The notes under the pieces are model-generated. The model was not told the DNA's origin, did no database searches, and was given only the letters and a program-made list of their open reading frames with translations. Positions 42,804 through 55,200 of a DNA stretch of 64,000 bases are shown in pieces. This DNA comes from Limnoglobus roseus. GTDB lineage: Bacteria > Planctomycetota > Planctomycetia > Gemmatales > Gemmataceae. Positions within the stretch are counted from its first letter, which is position 1; every line of letters begins with the position of its first letter. The position numbers were made by a program, and so were the translations under genes. The DNA lies in contig NZ_CP042425.1 in NCBI RefSeq assembly GCF_008254045.1, forward strand, positions 4,774,001-4,838,000. The letters are read 5' to 3'.

Positions 42804-44494
42804 GCATGCCAGTGTGGGCGGAAGCTGCGTTGTCGCACGATCTGGCGGCCGTGCCGTGGCCGCTCGTTACGGCCGCCGCCGCGGGGCTGGTCCTGTTTAG
42901 CTTCCTCGTCCTCCTCGCGAAGCGGTACAAGCGGTGCCCGAGCAACCGCGTGCTCGTCATCTACGGGAGGACTGGCGGCGGGAACGCCGCCCGGTGCGTC
43001 CACGGCGGGGCGGCGTTCGTCGTGCCGCTCATCCAGGACTACGCCTACCTCAGCCTGGAGCCGATCCAGATCGAGATCCCACTCAAGGGCGCGCTGTCGA
43101 TCGAGAACATCCGGGTGAACGTCCCGAGCGTGTTCACGGTGGCCGTCGGGACCGACGCCGAGACGATGCAGAACGCCGCCATCCGGCTGCTCGGGCTGGA
43201 CAACGAGGACGTCCGCCAGCAGGCCCAGGACATCATCTTCGGCCAGCTCCGGCAGGTGATCGCGTCCATGCGGATCGAGGACATCAACCGGGACCGGGAC
43301 AAGTTCCTGGAGTGCGTACAGAAGTCGCTCGAACCGGAATTGAAGAAGATCGGCCTCGTGCTCATCAACGTCAACATCACCGACATCACCGACGAGTCGG
43401 GGTACATCGAGGCGATCGGCCGGAAGGCCGCGTCGGCAGCGATCCAGCAGGCGAAGGTGGACGTGGCCGAGCAGGAGAAGCGGGGCCAGATCGGAGTCGT
43501 CGAGGCCGACCGCGAGAAGCTGATCGGCGTGGCGAACGCCACGAAGCTGACGGAGATCGGCACCCGCGAGGCGACCCGCGAGCAGGCCGTTCGGGTCGCT
43601 CAGTTGGACAAAGAGCGGGCCGTCGGCGAGCAGACGGCCCGGCTGGAACAGGACGCTCTCGTCAAAGAGGCGCAGCGGCTCCAGGCGATCCGAATGGCGG
43701 AACTGGACCGCGACCAGAAGGTCGGCGAGGAGCGGGCGAAGTTCGAGCGGGAGTCGCTGGTCGCCGAGGCGGACCGGGAGAAGCGAGTGCGGCTGGCCGA
43801 CGCGAACGCCAAGGCGACGGCCGGCGAGGCGACGGCCCAGGCGGCGATCGCGGCGACTCAGGCCGAGTTGCAGGTGAAGCAGGCCGAGGCGTACCAGGTG
43901 GCCGAGACGAAGAAGCGGGAGGCCGAGGCGGCCGTGCAGGAGGCCCAGAACCGGGCGATGGCCAAGGCAGCCGTCGCTCAGGCTGAGAAGGTCGAGGCGG
44001 AGAAGCGGGCGGCCCTGGAGGCCCCGGCGAAGGCCGAGAAGGCGAAGACCATCGTCGAGGCCGAGGCGGCGGCCGAACGGCAGAAGATCGAGGCCGAGGC
44101 CGCCGCGGCCGCCACCTACGCGAAGCTCGAAGCCGAGGCCCGCGGGCAGTACGAGATCCTGGCGAAGAAGGGCGAGGGGCTGCGGAAGATCATCGAGGCG
44201 TGCGGGTCGCCGCAGGCGGCCTTCCAGATGCTAATGCTCGAACACCTGGACGCGATGACGGCCGCGTCGGCCCAGGCCATCTCGAACATCAAGTTCGACA
44301 AGGTCGTCGTGTGGGAGACCGGCGGGAACGGGAGCGGCCAATCGAACACCGCCGGGTTCCTTCAGAGTATGGCCCGCACGCTCCCACCGATGCTGCAGGT
44401 GATGCGCGACATCGGCGGAGTGGAGGTGCCGGAATTCTTGGCGAAACTCCAGGGCGAGCCGGCCAACGGCAAACCCGCCGCGCACGCCGGGTGA
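42800..44494 (+). CDS. floT: Flotillin-like SPFH protein
   Basis: 564 residues. One N-terminal membrane span (about 20-40, WPLVTAAAAGLVLFSFLVLLA), an SPFH domain (about 45-215: VYIVxxG-like NRVLVIYGRTGG, IQIEIPLKGALSIENIRVNVPSVFTVAVG), then a long Ala/Glu/Lys coiled coil (215-460, with repeated EADREK, KAEKAK) and a flotillin-type C-terminus (GLRKIIEACGSPQAAFQMLMLEHLDAM). Oligomerises on the inner face of the membrane to form lipid-raft-like domains. Translationally coupled to the NfeD-like gene. Length and order are standard for YuaG/FloT. Confidence 0.92.
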   Translation: MSMPVWAEAALSHDLAAVPWPLVTAAAAGLVLFSFLVLLAKRYKRCPSNRVLVIYGRTGGGNAARCVHGGAAFVVPLIQDYAYLSLEPIQIEIPLKGALSIENIRVNVPSVFTVAVGTDAETMQNAAIRLLGLDNEDVRQQAQDIIFGQLRQVIASMRIEDINRDRDKFLECVQKSLEPELKKIGLVLINVNITDITDESGYIEAIGRKAASAAIQQAKVDVAEQEKRGQIGVVEADREKLIGVANATKLTEIGTREATREQAVRVAQLDKERAVGEQTARLEQDALVKEAQRLQAIRMAELDRDQKVGEERAKFERESLVAEADREKRVRLADANAKATAGEATAQAAIAATQAELQVKQAEAYQVAETKKREAEAAVQEAQNRAMAKAAVAQAEKVEAEKRAALEAPAKAEKAKTIVEAEAAAERQKIEAEAAAAATYAKLEAEARGQYEILAKKGEGLRKIIEACGSPQAAFQMLMLEHLDAMTAASAQAISNIKFDKVVVWETGGNGSGQSNTAGFLQSMARTLPPMLQVMRDIGGVEVPEFLAKLQGEPANGKPAAHAG

Positions 44495-44555
44495 GCGTTG
44501 GCTCGGCGCCATGTCGAATCCCTGCGGGCGTGCTACCCGGCGAATTCGCCTGCCG

Positions 44556-45485
44556 TTACTTCGTCCGCTCGACCGCCTTGTGTGCGGTTTCTTGGAGGAA
44601 CCGGGCGTAGTCCGCGTCAACGCCCGGCGGGCGGAACGTGTTGCCGACCGCGGTCCGGCCGTACAGGAACTCGTAGAAGACGAGTCCCCCGAGGTACTCG
44701 CCGGCCGGACTGGCGTGGTGGCCGTCCATCTGCAGCGCCGGCTTGCCGTTGGTCGTGGCCCAACGCCAGCCGACGTGCAGCGAGTACTTCTGGTCGGGCA
44801 ACGCCGGGGGCACGGCCGACTTCGTGTCGAACTTCGGGTCCGGTTTGTACTCCCACTTCGGGTCGGTGTCTGCGGCGTAGAACGCATCCCCGACCGGGAT
44901 GCGGCGGACTCCGATTTCCTTGGCGATCGTGCGGTAGGCGTCCGACAGGCCGTCGTACATCGCCTTCTGCGTCTTCGGCTCGCCGGCCTTGTCAGACGGC
45001 TTCTGGAATCGCGGGTCGTCCACCCGGTACGCCCACGTCTGGTGGATCACCACCTCGCTCGCCGGCGCGTGCTTCTTGATGTAGTCGTACAGGGCCTTCA
45101 TGCCCGGCCGGTAAGTCGCGGCGTCGTGGCTGCGGACGCTCGCCTGCTGGATGGTGATGACGTCCCACTTCTCGGCGGCCAACTCCTGGGCGAGGCTCTT
45201 GCCGCTGTCGTACAGGCCGGTCTTGTCCTTCGCATCCTTCTCGTGTGCAGCGACCTTGGCCAGGTGCTGGTCCGGCCCGCTCCCGCCGATCACGCAGCGG
45301 TGGTGGACGATGACGTTGCCGTCGGCCTCGACGATCCGGTCGAGATACTTGGTCGCGTTCTGGGAGAAGCTGTTGCCGACGGTGAGCAGCCGGACGGTTT
45401 TGCCCTTCGGCTTGTCCTGGGCGGTCGCGGACAGCGGCGTGAGCGCGAGACCAAGGAGCAGCACGGCGAGGCGGCGGGTGAGCAT
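44556..45485 (-). CDS. Secreted SGNH-like (DUF4886) protein
   Basis: 309 residues from the ATG at 45485, which gives a clean signal peptide (LTRRLAVLLLGLALTPLSATA). Block I RLLTVGNSFSQNATKYLD has the catalytic-type GNSFS serine. DVITIQQASVRSHDAATY and a C-terminal DGHHASPAGEYLGG (Asp-x-x-His) complete the SGNH/DUF4886 hydrolase pattern. Probable extracytoplasmic esterase acting on carbohydrate decorations, but the substrate is not known. Convergent with flotillin, monocistronic. The frame is open further upstream but that part is not protein-like. Confidence 0.8.
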   Translation of the reverse strand: MLTRRLAVLLLGLALTPLSATAQDKPKGKTVRLLTVGNSFSQNATKYLDRIVEADGNVIVHHRCVIGGSGPDQHLAKVAAHEKDAKDKTGLYDSGKSLAQELAAEKWDVITIQQASVRSHDAATYRPGMKALYDYIKKHAPASEVVIHQTWAYRVDDPRFQKPSDKAGEPKTQKAMYDGLSDAYRTIAKEIGVRRIPVGDAFYAADTDPKWEYKPDPKFDTKSAVPPALPDQKYSLHVGWRWATTNGKPALQMDGHHASPAGEYLGGLVFYEFLYGRTAVGNTFRPPGVDADYARFLQETAHKAVERTK

Positions 45486-45583
45486 GGGTCGAGCTCCGGC
45501 GGTGGGAGTGTCCAGGTGGCAACCTACCGCGGACGGGCGTGTGTGGCTACGCCCGCGGCCGTCGGTCGCGTTCATGACGGAAA

Positions 45584-45632
45584 CCGTGCGATCCGAGGCG
45601 ATCACGTAGCCGGGTCGCCTCGGATCGCACGG
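45584..45632. repeat. 18-bp perfect inverted repeat
   Basis: CCGTGCGATCCGAGGCGA (45584-45601) and its exact complement (45615-45632) with a 13-base centre. It lies about 100 bases upstream of the DUF4886-like start. No T-run follows on either strand, so an operator, an attachment-like site or the remains of a small mobile repeat are all possible. Confidence 0.7.
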
Positions 45633-45756
45633 GAACCTCGGGGTGGATGGTTCCAGCGACCTCCGCAACGCGGTCCGTGAGCGGACGGGGGCGCGAACGG
45701 CCCCCTACCTGTCCACTTCGCAGAACGGGGACAAGGCGAGTTGAGATAGTTGAAGA

Positions 45757-45770
45757 ACCAACCGGTTGGT
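45757..45770. promoter_or_regulatory. Perfect 14-bp palindrome, operator candidate
   Basis: ACCAACCGGTTGGT reads the same on both strands. It lies in the long spacer before the giant surface-protein gene, 467 bases from its start. The symmetry suits a dimeric regulator; nothing identifies which. Confidence 0.35.
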
Positions 45771-46237
45771 CTGGCTTGTATCTCGGACTCGACACCTCGC
45801 CGCATCTTACTCACCTCTGTTTCGAAATCTTCCGGCCCCATCTGAAGCGACAACCGTTGGGGAAATTTCCTCCACTGTCTCAACGTGGGAGCCGCCTACT
45901 TATCGGTGGACCGCGATCGCAGATCGGACAAAGGCAGGTTGATGCTCGCGTAAACCTATTGTTCCACAATCGTTCGGCTGATGCCACTATCGCGTTCTCG
46001 TGCTGGCAAAAAGGCCGCCCTCATCGTCGATGAGTGTCTCACAGAATCTCTTTGCGCAGGTTTCTTGAAGGGCCGGACGCCACAACACAATCGGGTGTTC
46101 ACAGTGCTCAGCCCTCGTCGAACCTTCCATACTCAGCACCAGTTCCGCGTGCTCGTCGAGGCCGCCACCGCCACGTGCGGCTTCGTTTTTCCTTCCCGCC
46201 ACCAACTAACTTCGTACGCACCAAGGTTGCCAACAAC

Positions 46238-49200
46238 ATGGGCTTCTCGTTTCCGAATTGGGTTTCCAGCCTCCGCCGTCCCACCCGCCGCCCGATCCGT
46301 CGGTTCGACCGCCTGCCGGGCGGGCCGCTCAGCGTGACGCCGCTGGAAGACCGGACGCTGCTCACGACCCTGGGGACGTACGCCCTGCTGGAGGGGCCGG
46401 GGGCCGGGGCGGACACGAACATGGTGGTGAGCACCGGAGCGTGGACGGCGAGCAGTTCGGCGTCGTGGCTGCACACGTCGGCGAGTGGCACCGGGAACGG
46501 CACGGCATCGTTCAGCTACGACGCCAACACTGGGCCGACGCGGACCGGCACCATCACGATCGACGGGAACTCATTAAGCGTGACCCAAGCCGGGGTCGGG
46601 TTTACGGCCCCCAGCCAAGCCGGCCTGCCCCTGATCAATGCCAACTTGTACGGCGCGCGGGGGTCGGCGGTTGATCCGGCCGGCAACATCTACTTCGCCG
46701 ACATTGGCCATAACCGGGTGGCCATTTACCACCCGGCCAACGGGCAGGTCACGGACCTGCCCGCCACAGGGTTGATCTCCCCGTCCGCCGTGGCACTCGA
46801 CGCCGCGGGCAACGTGTACATCGCCGACGAAGGCGATAACGCCATCAAGAAGTACTCCGCGGCGACGGGCACCACGACCACCCTGACGAACAAGTATACC
46901 GTCAACGACAGCGGGCCGTTCAACATCCCCGAGGGGGTGGCCGTCGATGCCAGCGGGAAGGTCTACTTCACCGACTACTCCGGCAATCGGTTCGGGGTGT
47001 ACAACCCGGCCGACGGGTCCACCACGACCCTGCTCAAGCCGGACGTGCTGCTACGGCCGAACCAGTTGACGATCGACGCGGCCGGGAAAGTCTACATCTC
47101 CGACAGCAACAACGGCATCATGAAGTACGACCCGGCGGCGGCCACGTTCTCCGTCCTCGTGTCCAGCGGGTACAACGGGTCGGGCGGCATGGGCGTGGAC
47201 GGCCGCGGCAACGTGTACTTCTCCGACATGGGCAACGGGGCGGTCAAGGTTTACGACGCGCAAACGACGGCCGTCACCACGATCATTACGGGGTTGAACC
47301 GCCCGACCGGGGTGGCCGTCACGCCGGCCGGCGACGTGTCCGTCCTGGAGTCGAACACGCAGAGTTTCAAGATCCTGCCGCAGGCGTACCTGAACGCGGA
47401 CTCGCAGACGCCGGCCGCAACTGCGGGCAGCCTGGCCATCCCGGTCGTTTCGCTCAACCCGCTCGCCCTGTCCGGCGCGCTGACGCCGAAGAGCGACCAG
47501 TCGTGGCTCACTGTCACCGGCGTCAGCGGCGGGCAGGTGAATCTGTCGTACACGGCGAACACCGCCGGCACGGCCCGGTCGGCCAACGTGACACTGCTCG
47601 GCCGCACGGTCGCGGTCGTGCAGGCCGCCACGGCCTCGACGCCGGTCGTGGACAGCCCGACGGTCGCCGGCGTCGCCTCGGCGGCCGCGACCCTCGGCGG
47701 CCGGCTCGCGAGCGCCGGCACGGCGGCCGTCACCAAGCGTGGCATCCTGTACGCCCCGACCGCGACCAACCCGAACCCGACGATTGGCGGAACCGGCGTG
47801 GTCGAGTTGGACGACGCCTCGACCGCAAACGGCACGTTCACCAAGTCCGCGACCGGCCTGTCGCCGAGCACCGCGTACTCGTTCGTCGCGTTCGCCACCA
47901 ACGCGAACGGCACGGCGTACTCGGCCGTCTCCTCGTTCGCCACGCAGCCGACGGTGCAGTTCGCGGCCGCTAGCGAATCGGTCAATGAGTACGAAGGGAC
48001 GTTCTCTGTCACCGTCACCCTGTCGGGGCCGGCGACCACCGACGTCACCGTTCCGTTCACGCTCAGCGGGACTGCCGCCAATGGGATCGACTACTCGGAC
48101 GTGTCCGCCAGTCCGCTCGTCATCCCGGCCGGTCAGACCTCGGCCACCATCACCGGCACGATCATCGAGAACGGGTACGAGGCGACGGACCGGACGATCG
48201 TCTTCAGCCTGGGCAGCCCGGCGAACGCCGGCCTCGGCGGCACGCCGAGCGAGACGCTGACCATCCTCAGCGACTCGCCGCCGTCCGTCAACTTCGCCAC
48301 CGGCGGCCAGTCCGTCAGCGCGAGTGCCGGGTCGTTCTCGGTGGTCGTGACCCTGTCCCGCCCGTCGAACGAAGTGACCACGGTGCCGTTCACCGTCAGC
48401 GGGACGGCCGTGGAAGGTACCGACTACTCGAACCTGTCGGCCAGCCCGCTCGTCATCCCGGCCGGTCAGACCTCCGCGGCCATCACCGGCACGCTCCTGG
48501 TCAACTCGGGGGCCGCCTCGGACCCGACCCTGACGTTCACCCTCGGTACGCCCATCAACGGGCGGGCGGGCGACACGCCGCCGTACACGCTCACGATTCA
48601 AGAGCCGACGATCCGCCCGACCTCGATCGACGTCGGCGGGCTGGAGTTCCACGCCGCCGCGGGCTTCGACCGTGCGGGCAACGCCTACACCAGCAGCCAG
48701 ACCGTGCAGGTCGGACTTGTGCCCGCCTCCGGCCAGCCGTTCGTCGCCCTGCTGACGCTCCAAGGTGGGACGAGCATCGACACCGCCGAATATCTGGTCA
48801 CCAACCAGGGGGCGGTGCAGTCGATCGTCGGCGGAACGCCGATGACGCTCCTCGCCGGCGGCTTGAACGCGGCGAGTATCGCGGCCTTGACCGGGGCCGG
48901 ATTAACCGGCCTTTCGGCGTCGGCGTTCACGGTCGCCCACCTGACATTCACTCCGACGACCCTGGCCCTGACCGACGCCGGTCCGAACGGCCCGGCGGTT
49001 CTGCTGGGCGGTCGTCTCGCCTTGCCGTACGGGCTGTCGCTCGACGTGACCGGCTCGAATCACGTCATCCTGGACTCGACCGGCACCACGCTGTCGGGCG
49101 TGACGGCGTCGGTCCTCAACTCGTCGTTCACGCTCGGCGGGCTGACCTTCTCCGGCCTGAGCCTGGGTGCCTCGTACAACGCCGCGGCCGACCAGTTTGT

Positions 49201-52200
49201 GCTAACCGGCGGCGGGACGGCGAGTCTGACGACGCCGAACGGCACCACCACCTTCACCCTGACGTTCGGCCAGGGTGCGACGCCGGGCATCGCCTTCACC
49301 GGCGGCAGCCTGACGACGCTGACCGCGGCCGTCACCGGCAACTTCACCGTCCGCGGTGTGGCGTTCGCCGCCCAAGCTCTGACGTTCTCTTACACCACCG
49401 CGACCAGCACGTTTGCCCTCAGCGGCACCGCGACCGCCACCGCCGCAGGGCTGGGGAATCTGAGCGTGACGTTCGGGCACGGGGCCACCCCTGGCCTCGT
49501 GGTCACCAACGGCGCGCTTACGAGCCTCGACACCACGGTCGGCTCGACGTTCGCCGTGAACGGCGTCACGTTCACCACGCAGGACCTCGACTTCTCCTAC
49601 TCGGCCGCCACCGACCGCTTCGGGTTGGCCGGCACGGCGACCGCGGCCGTGACGAAGCTCGGCAACCTGGGCGTGACGTTCGGATACGGCTCGAACCCCG
49701 GCCTCGTTATCACGAACGGGTCGCTCACCAGCCTCGACATGACGCTGAACTCGGACGTGACCCTGGGCGGTGTGACGATCATGACGAAGGGCCTGGAATT
49801 CGGGTACACCGCGTCCAATAGCCGGTACACCCTCGCCGGGTCGGCGACGGCCGCCGTGGCGAAGCTCGGCAACCTAGGCGTCACCTTCGGCTACGGCACC
49901 AACCCCGGCCTCGTCATCACGAGCGGCACGCTGACCAGTCTCGACATGACGTTGACCACCGACGTGACGGTCGGCGGCGTGGGCATCACCACGAAGGGCT
50001 TGGAGTTCGGGTACTCCGCCGCGAACAGCCAGTACACGCTGGCCGGGTCGGCGACCGCCAACGTGGCGAAACTTGGAAGCCTCGGCGTCACCTTCGGGTA
50101 CGGGGCGAACCCCGGTTTGGTCATCACCAACGGGTCGCTCAGCAGTCTGGACATGACGCTCACGACCGATGTGACCGTGGCCGGCGTGGGCATTACCACG
50201 AAGGGGCTGCGATTCGGGTACACGGCTGCCACCAGTCAGTACACGCTGGCCGGGTCGGCGACGGCGAGTGTCGCCAAGTTCGGCAACCTCGGCGTGACGT
50301 TCGGGTTCGGGTCGAAGCCGGGACTGGTCGTCACCAACGGGTCGCTCACGAGCCTCGACTTCACATTGACGAGCGACGTCACCGTCGCCGGTGTGGGCAT
50401 CACGACGAAGGGGTTGGTATTCGGCTACACGGCGGCCACCAGCCAGTACACGCTCGGGGGGACGGCAACCGCGACCGTCGGCAAACTCGGCACGCTCGGC
50501 GTGACGCTGGGGTACGGCACGAATCCGGGGCTCGTGGTGACGAACGGGTCGCTCACCAGCCTGGACATGACGCTCAACACGGACGTCACGCTGGCCGGCG
50601 TGACGATCACGACGAAGGGGTTGGAGTTCAAGTACGCGGCCGCCAACGACCAGTACAGTCTGATGGGCTCGGCGACGGCGGCCGTGACGAAACTCGGCAC
50701 GCTCGGCGTTACTTTCGGGTACGGGTCGAACCCTGGCCTGGTCGTCGTCAACGGTTCGCTCAGCAGCCTGGACATGACGCTGACGACCGACCTGTCGGTG
50801 GCCGGAGTGGGCATCACCACGAAGGGGCTACGGTTCGGCTACACGGCGGCGAATAGCCAGTACACCCTCGCCGGGACCGCGACCGCGAACGTCGCGAAGC
50901 TCGGCACGCTCGGCGTCACCTTCGGCTACGGGAACAACCCCGGGCTCGTGGTGACGAGCGGATCGCTGACGAGCCTGGACATGACGCTGACGACGGACCT
51001 CAGCGTGGCCGGCGTCGCCATCACGACGAAGGGGTTGCGGTTCGGGTACTCGGCCGCGAACAGTCAATACACGCTCGCCGGCACCGCGACCGCCAGCGTG
51101 GCGAAACTCGGGAACCTCGGCGTGACGTTCGGGTTCGGAACGAATCCGGGTCTCGTCGTCACCAATGGCTCCCTGACCAGCCTGGACATGACCCTCACGA
51201 CCGACCTCAGCGTGGCCGGCGTGGCGATTACCGCCAAGGGGCTGCGGTTCGGGTACAGCGCCGCGAATAGTCAGTATACGCTCGCTGGCACGGCGACCGC
51301 CAGTGTGGCGAAGATCGGGAACCTCGGCGTCACGTTCGGTTACGGGAGCAACCCCGGCTTGGTGGTAACCAACGGGTCACTCGCCAGCCTGGACATGACG
51401 CTCAATACCGACATCACCGTCGGCGGTGTGGGCATCACGACGAAGGGGTTGCGGTTCGGGTACACGGCGGCGAACAGCCAGTACACCCTCGCCGGCACGG
51501 CGACGGCGGCCGTGGCCAAGCTCGGCACGCTCGGCGTGACGTTCGGGTACGGGTCGAACCCTGGCCTCGTCGTCACCAACGGGTCGCTCACCAGCCTCGA
51601 CCTGACCCTGAACACGGACGTCACCGTCGGCGGAGTGGCGATCACGACGAAGGGGTTGCGGTTCGGGTACACCGCGGCGAACAGTCAGTACACCTTGGCC
51701 GGCACGGCGTCCGCCAGCGTGGCGAAACTCGGGAGCCTCGGCGTGACGTTCGGGTTCGGCTCGACGCCGGGGCTGGTCGTCACCAACGGGTCGTTGACGA
51801 GTCTCGACATGACGCTCAACACCGACATCACCGTCGGCGGGGTGAAGATCACGACGAAGGGGCTGCGGTTCGGCTACACGGCGGCCGACAGCCGGTACAC
51901 GCTGGCCGGAACCGCGTCGGCGACGGTCGCCCGGCTCGGCAACCTGGGCATCACCTTCGGCAACGGGACCAACCCCGGCCTCGTGGTGACCAACGGGTCC
52001 CTCGACGTCCTCGACATGACGCTGAACAGCGACATCACGGTCGGGTCGGTGAACATCGCCACGAAGGGGCTGCGGTTCACCTACACGGCCGCCAACAGCC
52101 AGTACACCCTCACCGGCACTGCTTCCGTCGCCGTTGCCCGGCTCGGCAACCTGGCCGTCACCTTCGGGTACGGCGGCAAGCCCGGCCTCGTCATCACCAA

Positions 52201-55200
52201 CGGGTCGCTCGACTCGCTCGACATGACGCTGAACTCTAACATCCGCGTCGGGTCGGTGACGTTCTCCACGCAGGGCCTGCGGTTCACCTACGCGGCGGCC
52301 AACAGCCAATACACGCTGACCGGCACCGCGTCGGTGAGCATCGCCCGACTCGGCAATCTGAGCGTGACGTTCGGGTACGGCGGCAATCCGGGCCTGGTGA
52401 TCACGAACGGGTCGCTGGACAGCCTCGATCTGACGCTGAACTCCCAAATCCGGGTGCAGACGCTCGTCTTCCGCACCGAGGGCCTGCGGTTCACCTACAC
52501 GGCGGCGACCGACACCTTCACCCTCAGCGGCACGGCCGGCGTCACCATCCTCGGCATCGGCGACGTGGCCGTGACGTTCGGGTACGGCGGCAAGCCGGGC
52601 CTGGTGATTTCGAACGGGTCGCTGGACAGCCTCGACCTGACGCTGAACTCGAAGATCCGCGTGCAGTCGCTGATCTTCCGCACCGAGGGCCTGCGGTTCA
52701 CGTACACCGCTGCGACGGACACCTTTACGCTGTCCGGCACGGCCGGGGTGATGATCCTCGGCATCGGCGACGTGAGCGTGACGTTCGGGTACGGCAACAA
52801 GCCCGGCCTGCTGATCCAGAACGGGTCGCTGGTCAGCCTGGACATGACGCTGAACACCGACATCCGCGTCAACGCGGTCGTGTTCAGCACGAAGAACCTG
52901 AACTTCTCCTACACCACCGCCACCAAGCAGTTCACCATGGCGGGCCAGGCCGGCGTGGGCCTCGTCGGCGTCGGCGGCTTGGTCGTGACGTTCGGTAACG
53001 GCGGCAAGCCCGGCCTGGTCATCACCGACGGATCGCTGACGAGCCTGGACATGACCGTCGGCTCGGACTTCAACGTCGGGGCCGTGAAGTTCTCGGGCAC
53101 GGGCCTGCGGTTCCAGTACACGGCCGCGAACAGCACGTTCACCCTGACCGGCTCGGCCGGCGTGACGGTGGCCGGCATGAACGCCATCACGGTGACGTTC
53201 GGCAAGGGCTCGACCCCGGGCCTGCAGGTGACGGATGGGAAGCTGGTCGGCCTGGACATGACCGTCACCTCCGACGTGAAGGTCGCCGGCTTTACGCTCG
53301 CCGTCAAGGACCTGGAGTTCGCGTACACGGCGAGCACGAACACGTTCACCATCCGCGGGTCGGCCAGCCTGTCGCTCGGCTTCCAGTCGTTCGACATCCA
53401 ACTCGGCAACGGGGCCGGCAGTCAGGGCATTATCATCAAGGACGGGACGCTCACCGACCTGGACGGGAAGGTGTCGAGCACGTTCAGCGTCGCCGGCCTG
53501 TCGTTCGGCACGGTCAGCCTGCACCTGGTGTACTCGAAGGCCAGCGGCACCTTCGACCTCGACGGGAACGCGGACCTGACGCTCACCGCCAGCCTCCCTG
53601 GGTTCTTCTCGAAGTTCCTCAGCCTGAAGTCGCTGTCCACCCACCTCGGCACCATCAACCTGAAGGTCCACAGCGTCGCCGGCAACAACGGCGCGAGCTA
53701 CACCTCGTTCTCGGCGTCGCTGGCCGGGTACACGGTCGGGGTGACGGTCAAGTTTAACGGCGACGTGTCCGTGACCGGCGTCTCGGACGCGATCGTGCAA
53801 GGCATCGTGGACGCGGCCGCCAAGGTTGCCGCCGCCGCGGCAGCAGCAGCCAAGGCCGCCGCGGATGCGGCCGCCGCCGCCGCGAAAGCCGTCGCAAACG
53901 CGGCGTCCAAGGCCGCGAGTACCGTGAGCAACGGGGCGAAGTCGGTGGGCAGCGCGATCAAGAGCTTTTTCGACAACGAGATCGCCGGCGGCACGGTGTT
54001 CTACGACGCCAACGGCAACGCCGTGCTCGATGCGGGCGAACTGTTCGCCACGACGGGGGCCGACGGCTCGTTCGTGCTGGACGTACCGGCCGACGCCCCC
54101 GGCCAGTTGGTCGGCTTCGGCGGGATCAACGTCGCCACCAACCTGCCGAACACCACCGTCTTCACGGCTCCGGTTAATTCGTTCGTGGTGTCGCCGCTGA
54201 CCGCCCTCGTGCAGTCCGTCCGGACCGCCTTCCCGGGCATGACGGCGGCCGAGGCGGCCGTGACCGTCGCCACGGCCCTCGGCATTCCCGACTCGATCGA
54301 CCTGCTGGGCGACAACGTGATCGCGCAGGCGCTGAGCGGTAACGCGGACGCCGCCCGGGCGTTCGACGCGGCCGTCCAGATCGCCGGACTGGTCGGCGGG
54401 ACGCAAGCCCTGGTCGGCGGGTCGGAGGCGGTCGCCAGTGCCGCGGCCTTCGGCAGCCTGGCAACGCAACTCGGCTACGCGGCCGGGCCGCTGGACCTGA
54501 CCGACGCGGCCGTCGTGCAGCAAGTCCTCCAGACGACCGCAGACCGAACCGGGGCCACGCTCGACCCGGCGGTCGTGGCGGGGGCGGCGGCCGTGCTGGC
54601 CGGCATTAATGAGCACATCGCATCGACGCCGGCGACCGGCGGCCGCGAGTACATGACGCGGGTGGTGCAGTCCCAGATCGCGGCCGGTACGGCGGCCGTG
54701 CCGATGCTCGTCAAGGCGGCGTCCGGCGAGGCCGACATCGACGCCGTTGTGGCCGCCCAGACCGGGCCGGCGTTCGCCGCCCAGGCGGCCGCGATCCGCG
54801 TCGGGGCGTTGGCCGCCCCGGTGTCGAACCTGTCGCCGACCTACGCCGTCGCCGCCGGCGTCGGCGGTGCCCCTCGCGTGACAGTGTACGACCGCCAGTC
54901 GGGCACCCAGATGGCCGACTTCTTCTCGTTCGAATCGACCTTCCGCGGCGGGGCGTCGGCGGCCGTCGGGGACGTGAACGGCGACGGCGTGGCCGACGTG
55001 GTCGTCGCCGCCGGCGTCGGCGGGGCGGCCCGCGTCATCGTGATCGACGGCACGAAGCTGGACGAAGTGACCGCGGCCGGGGAAGTCACCCCCGACGCCG
55101 TGCTGGCCAACTTCTACGCCTTCGAAGAGAGCTTCCGCGGCGGGGCGTCGGTCGCCCTGGCCCAACTCGGCACCGGCTCGGGGTTGAACATCGTGGTCGG

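Larger units (their letters stand above)
45486..46237. other. Divergent intergenic region upstream of the giant protein gene
   Basis: 752 bases between the DUF4886-like gene (minus) and the giant gene (plus). The giant gene's frame is open from 46034, but the first 68 codons are Arg/Ser/Pro-rich and not protein-like. Holds an 18-bp inverted repeat and a 14-bp palindrome, listed separately. No gene seen. Confidence 0.45.
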
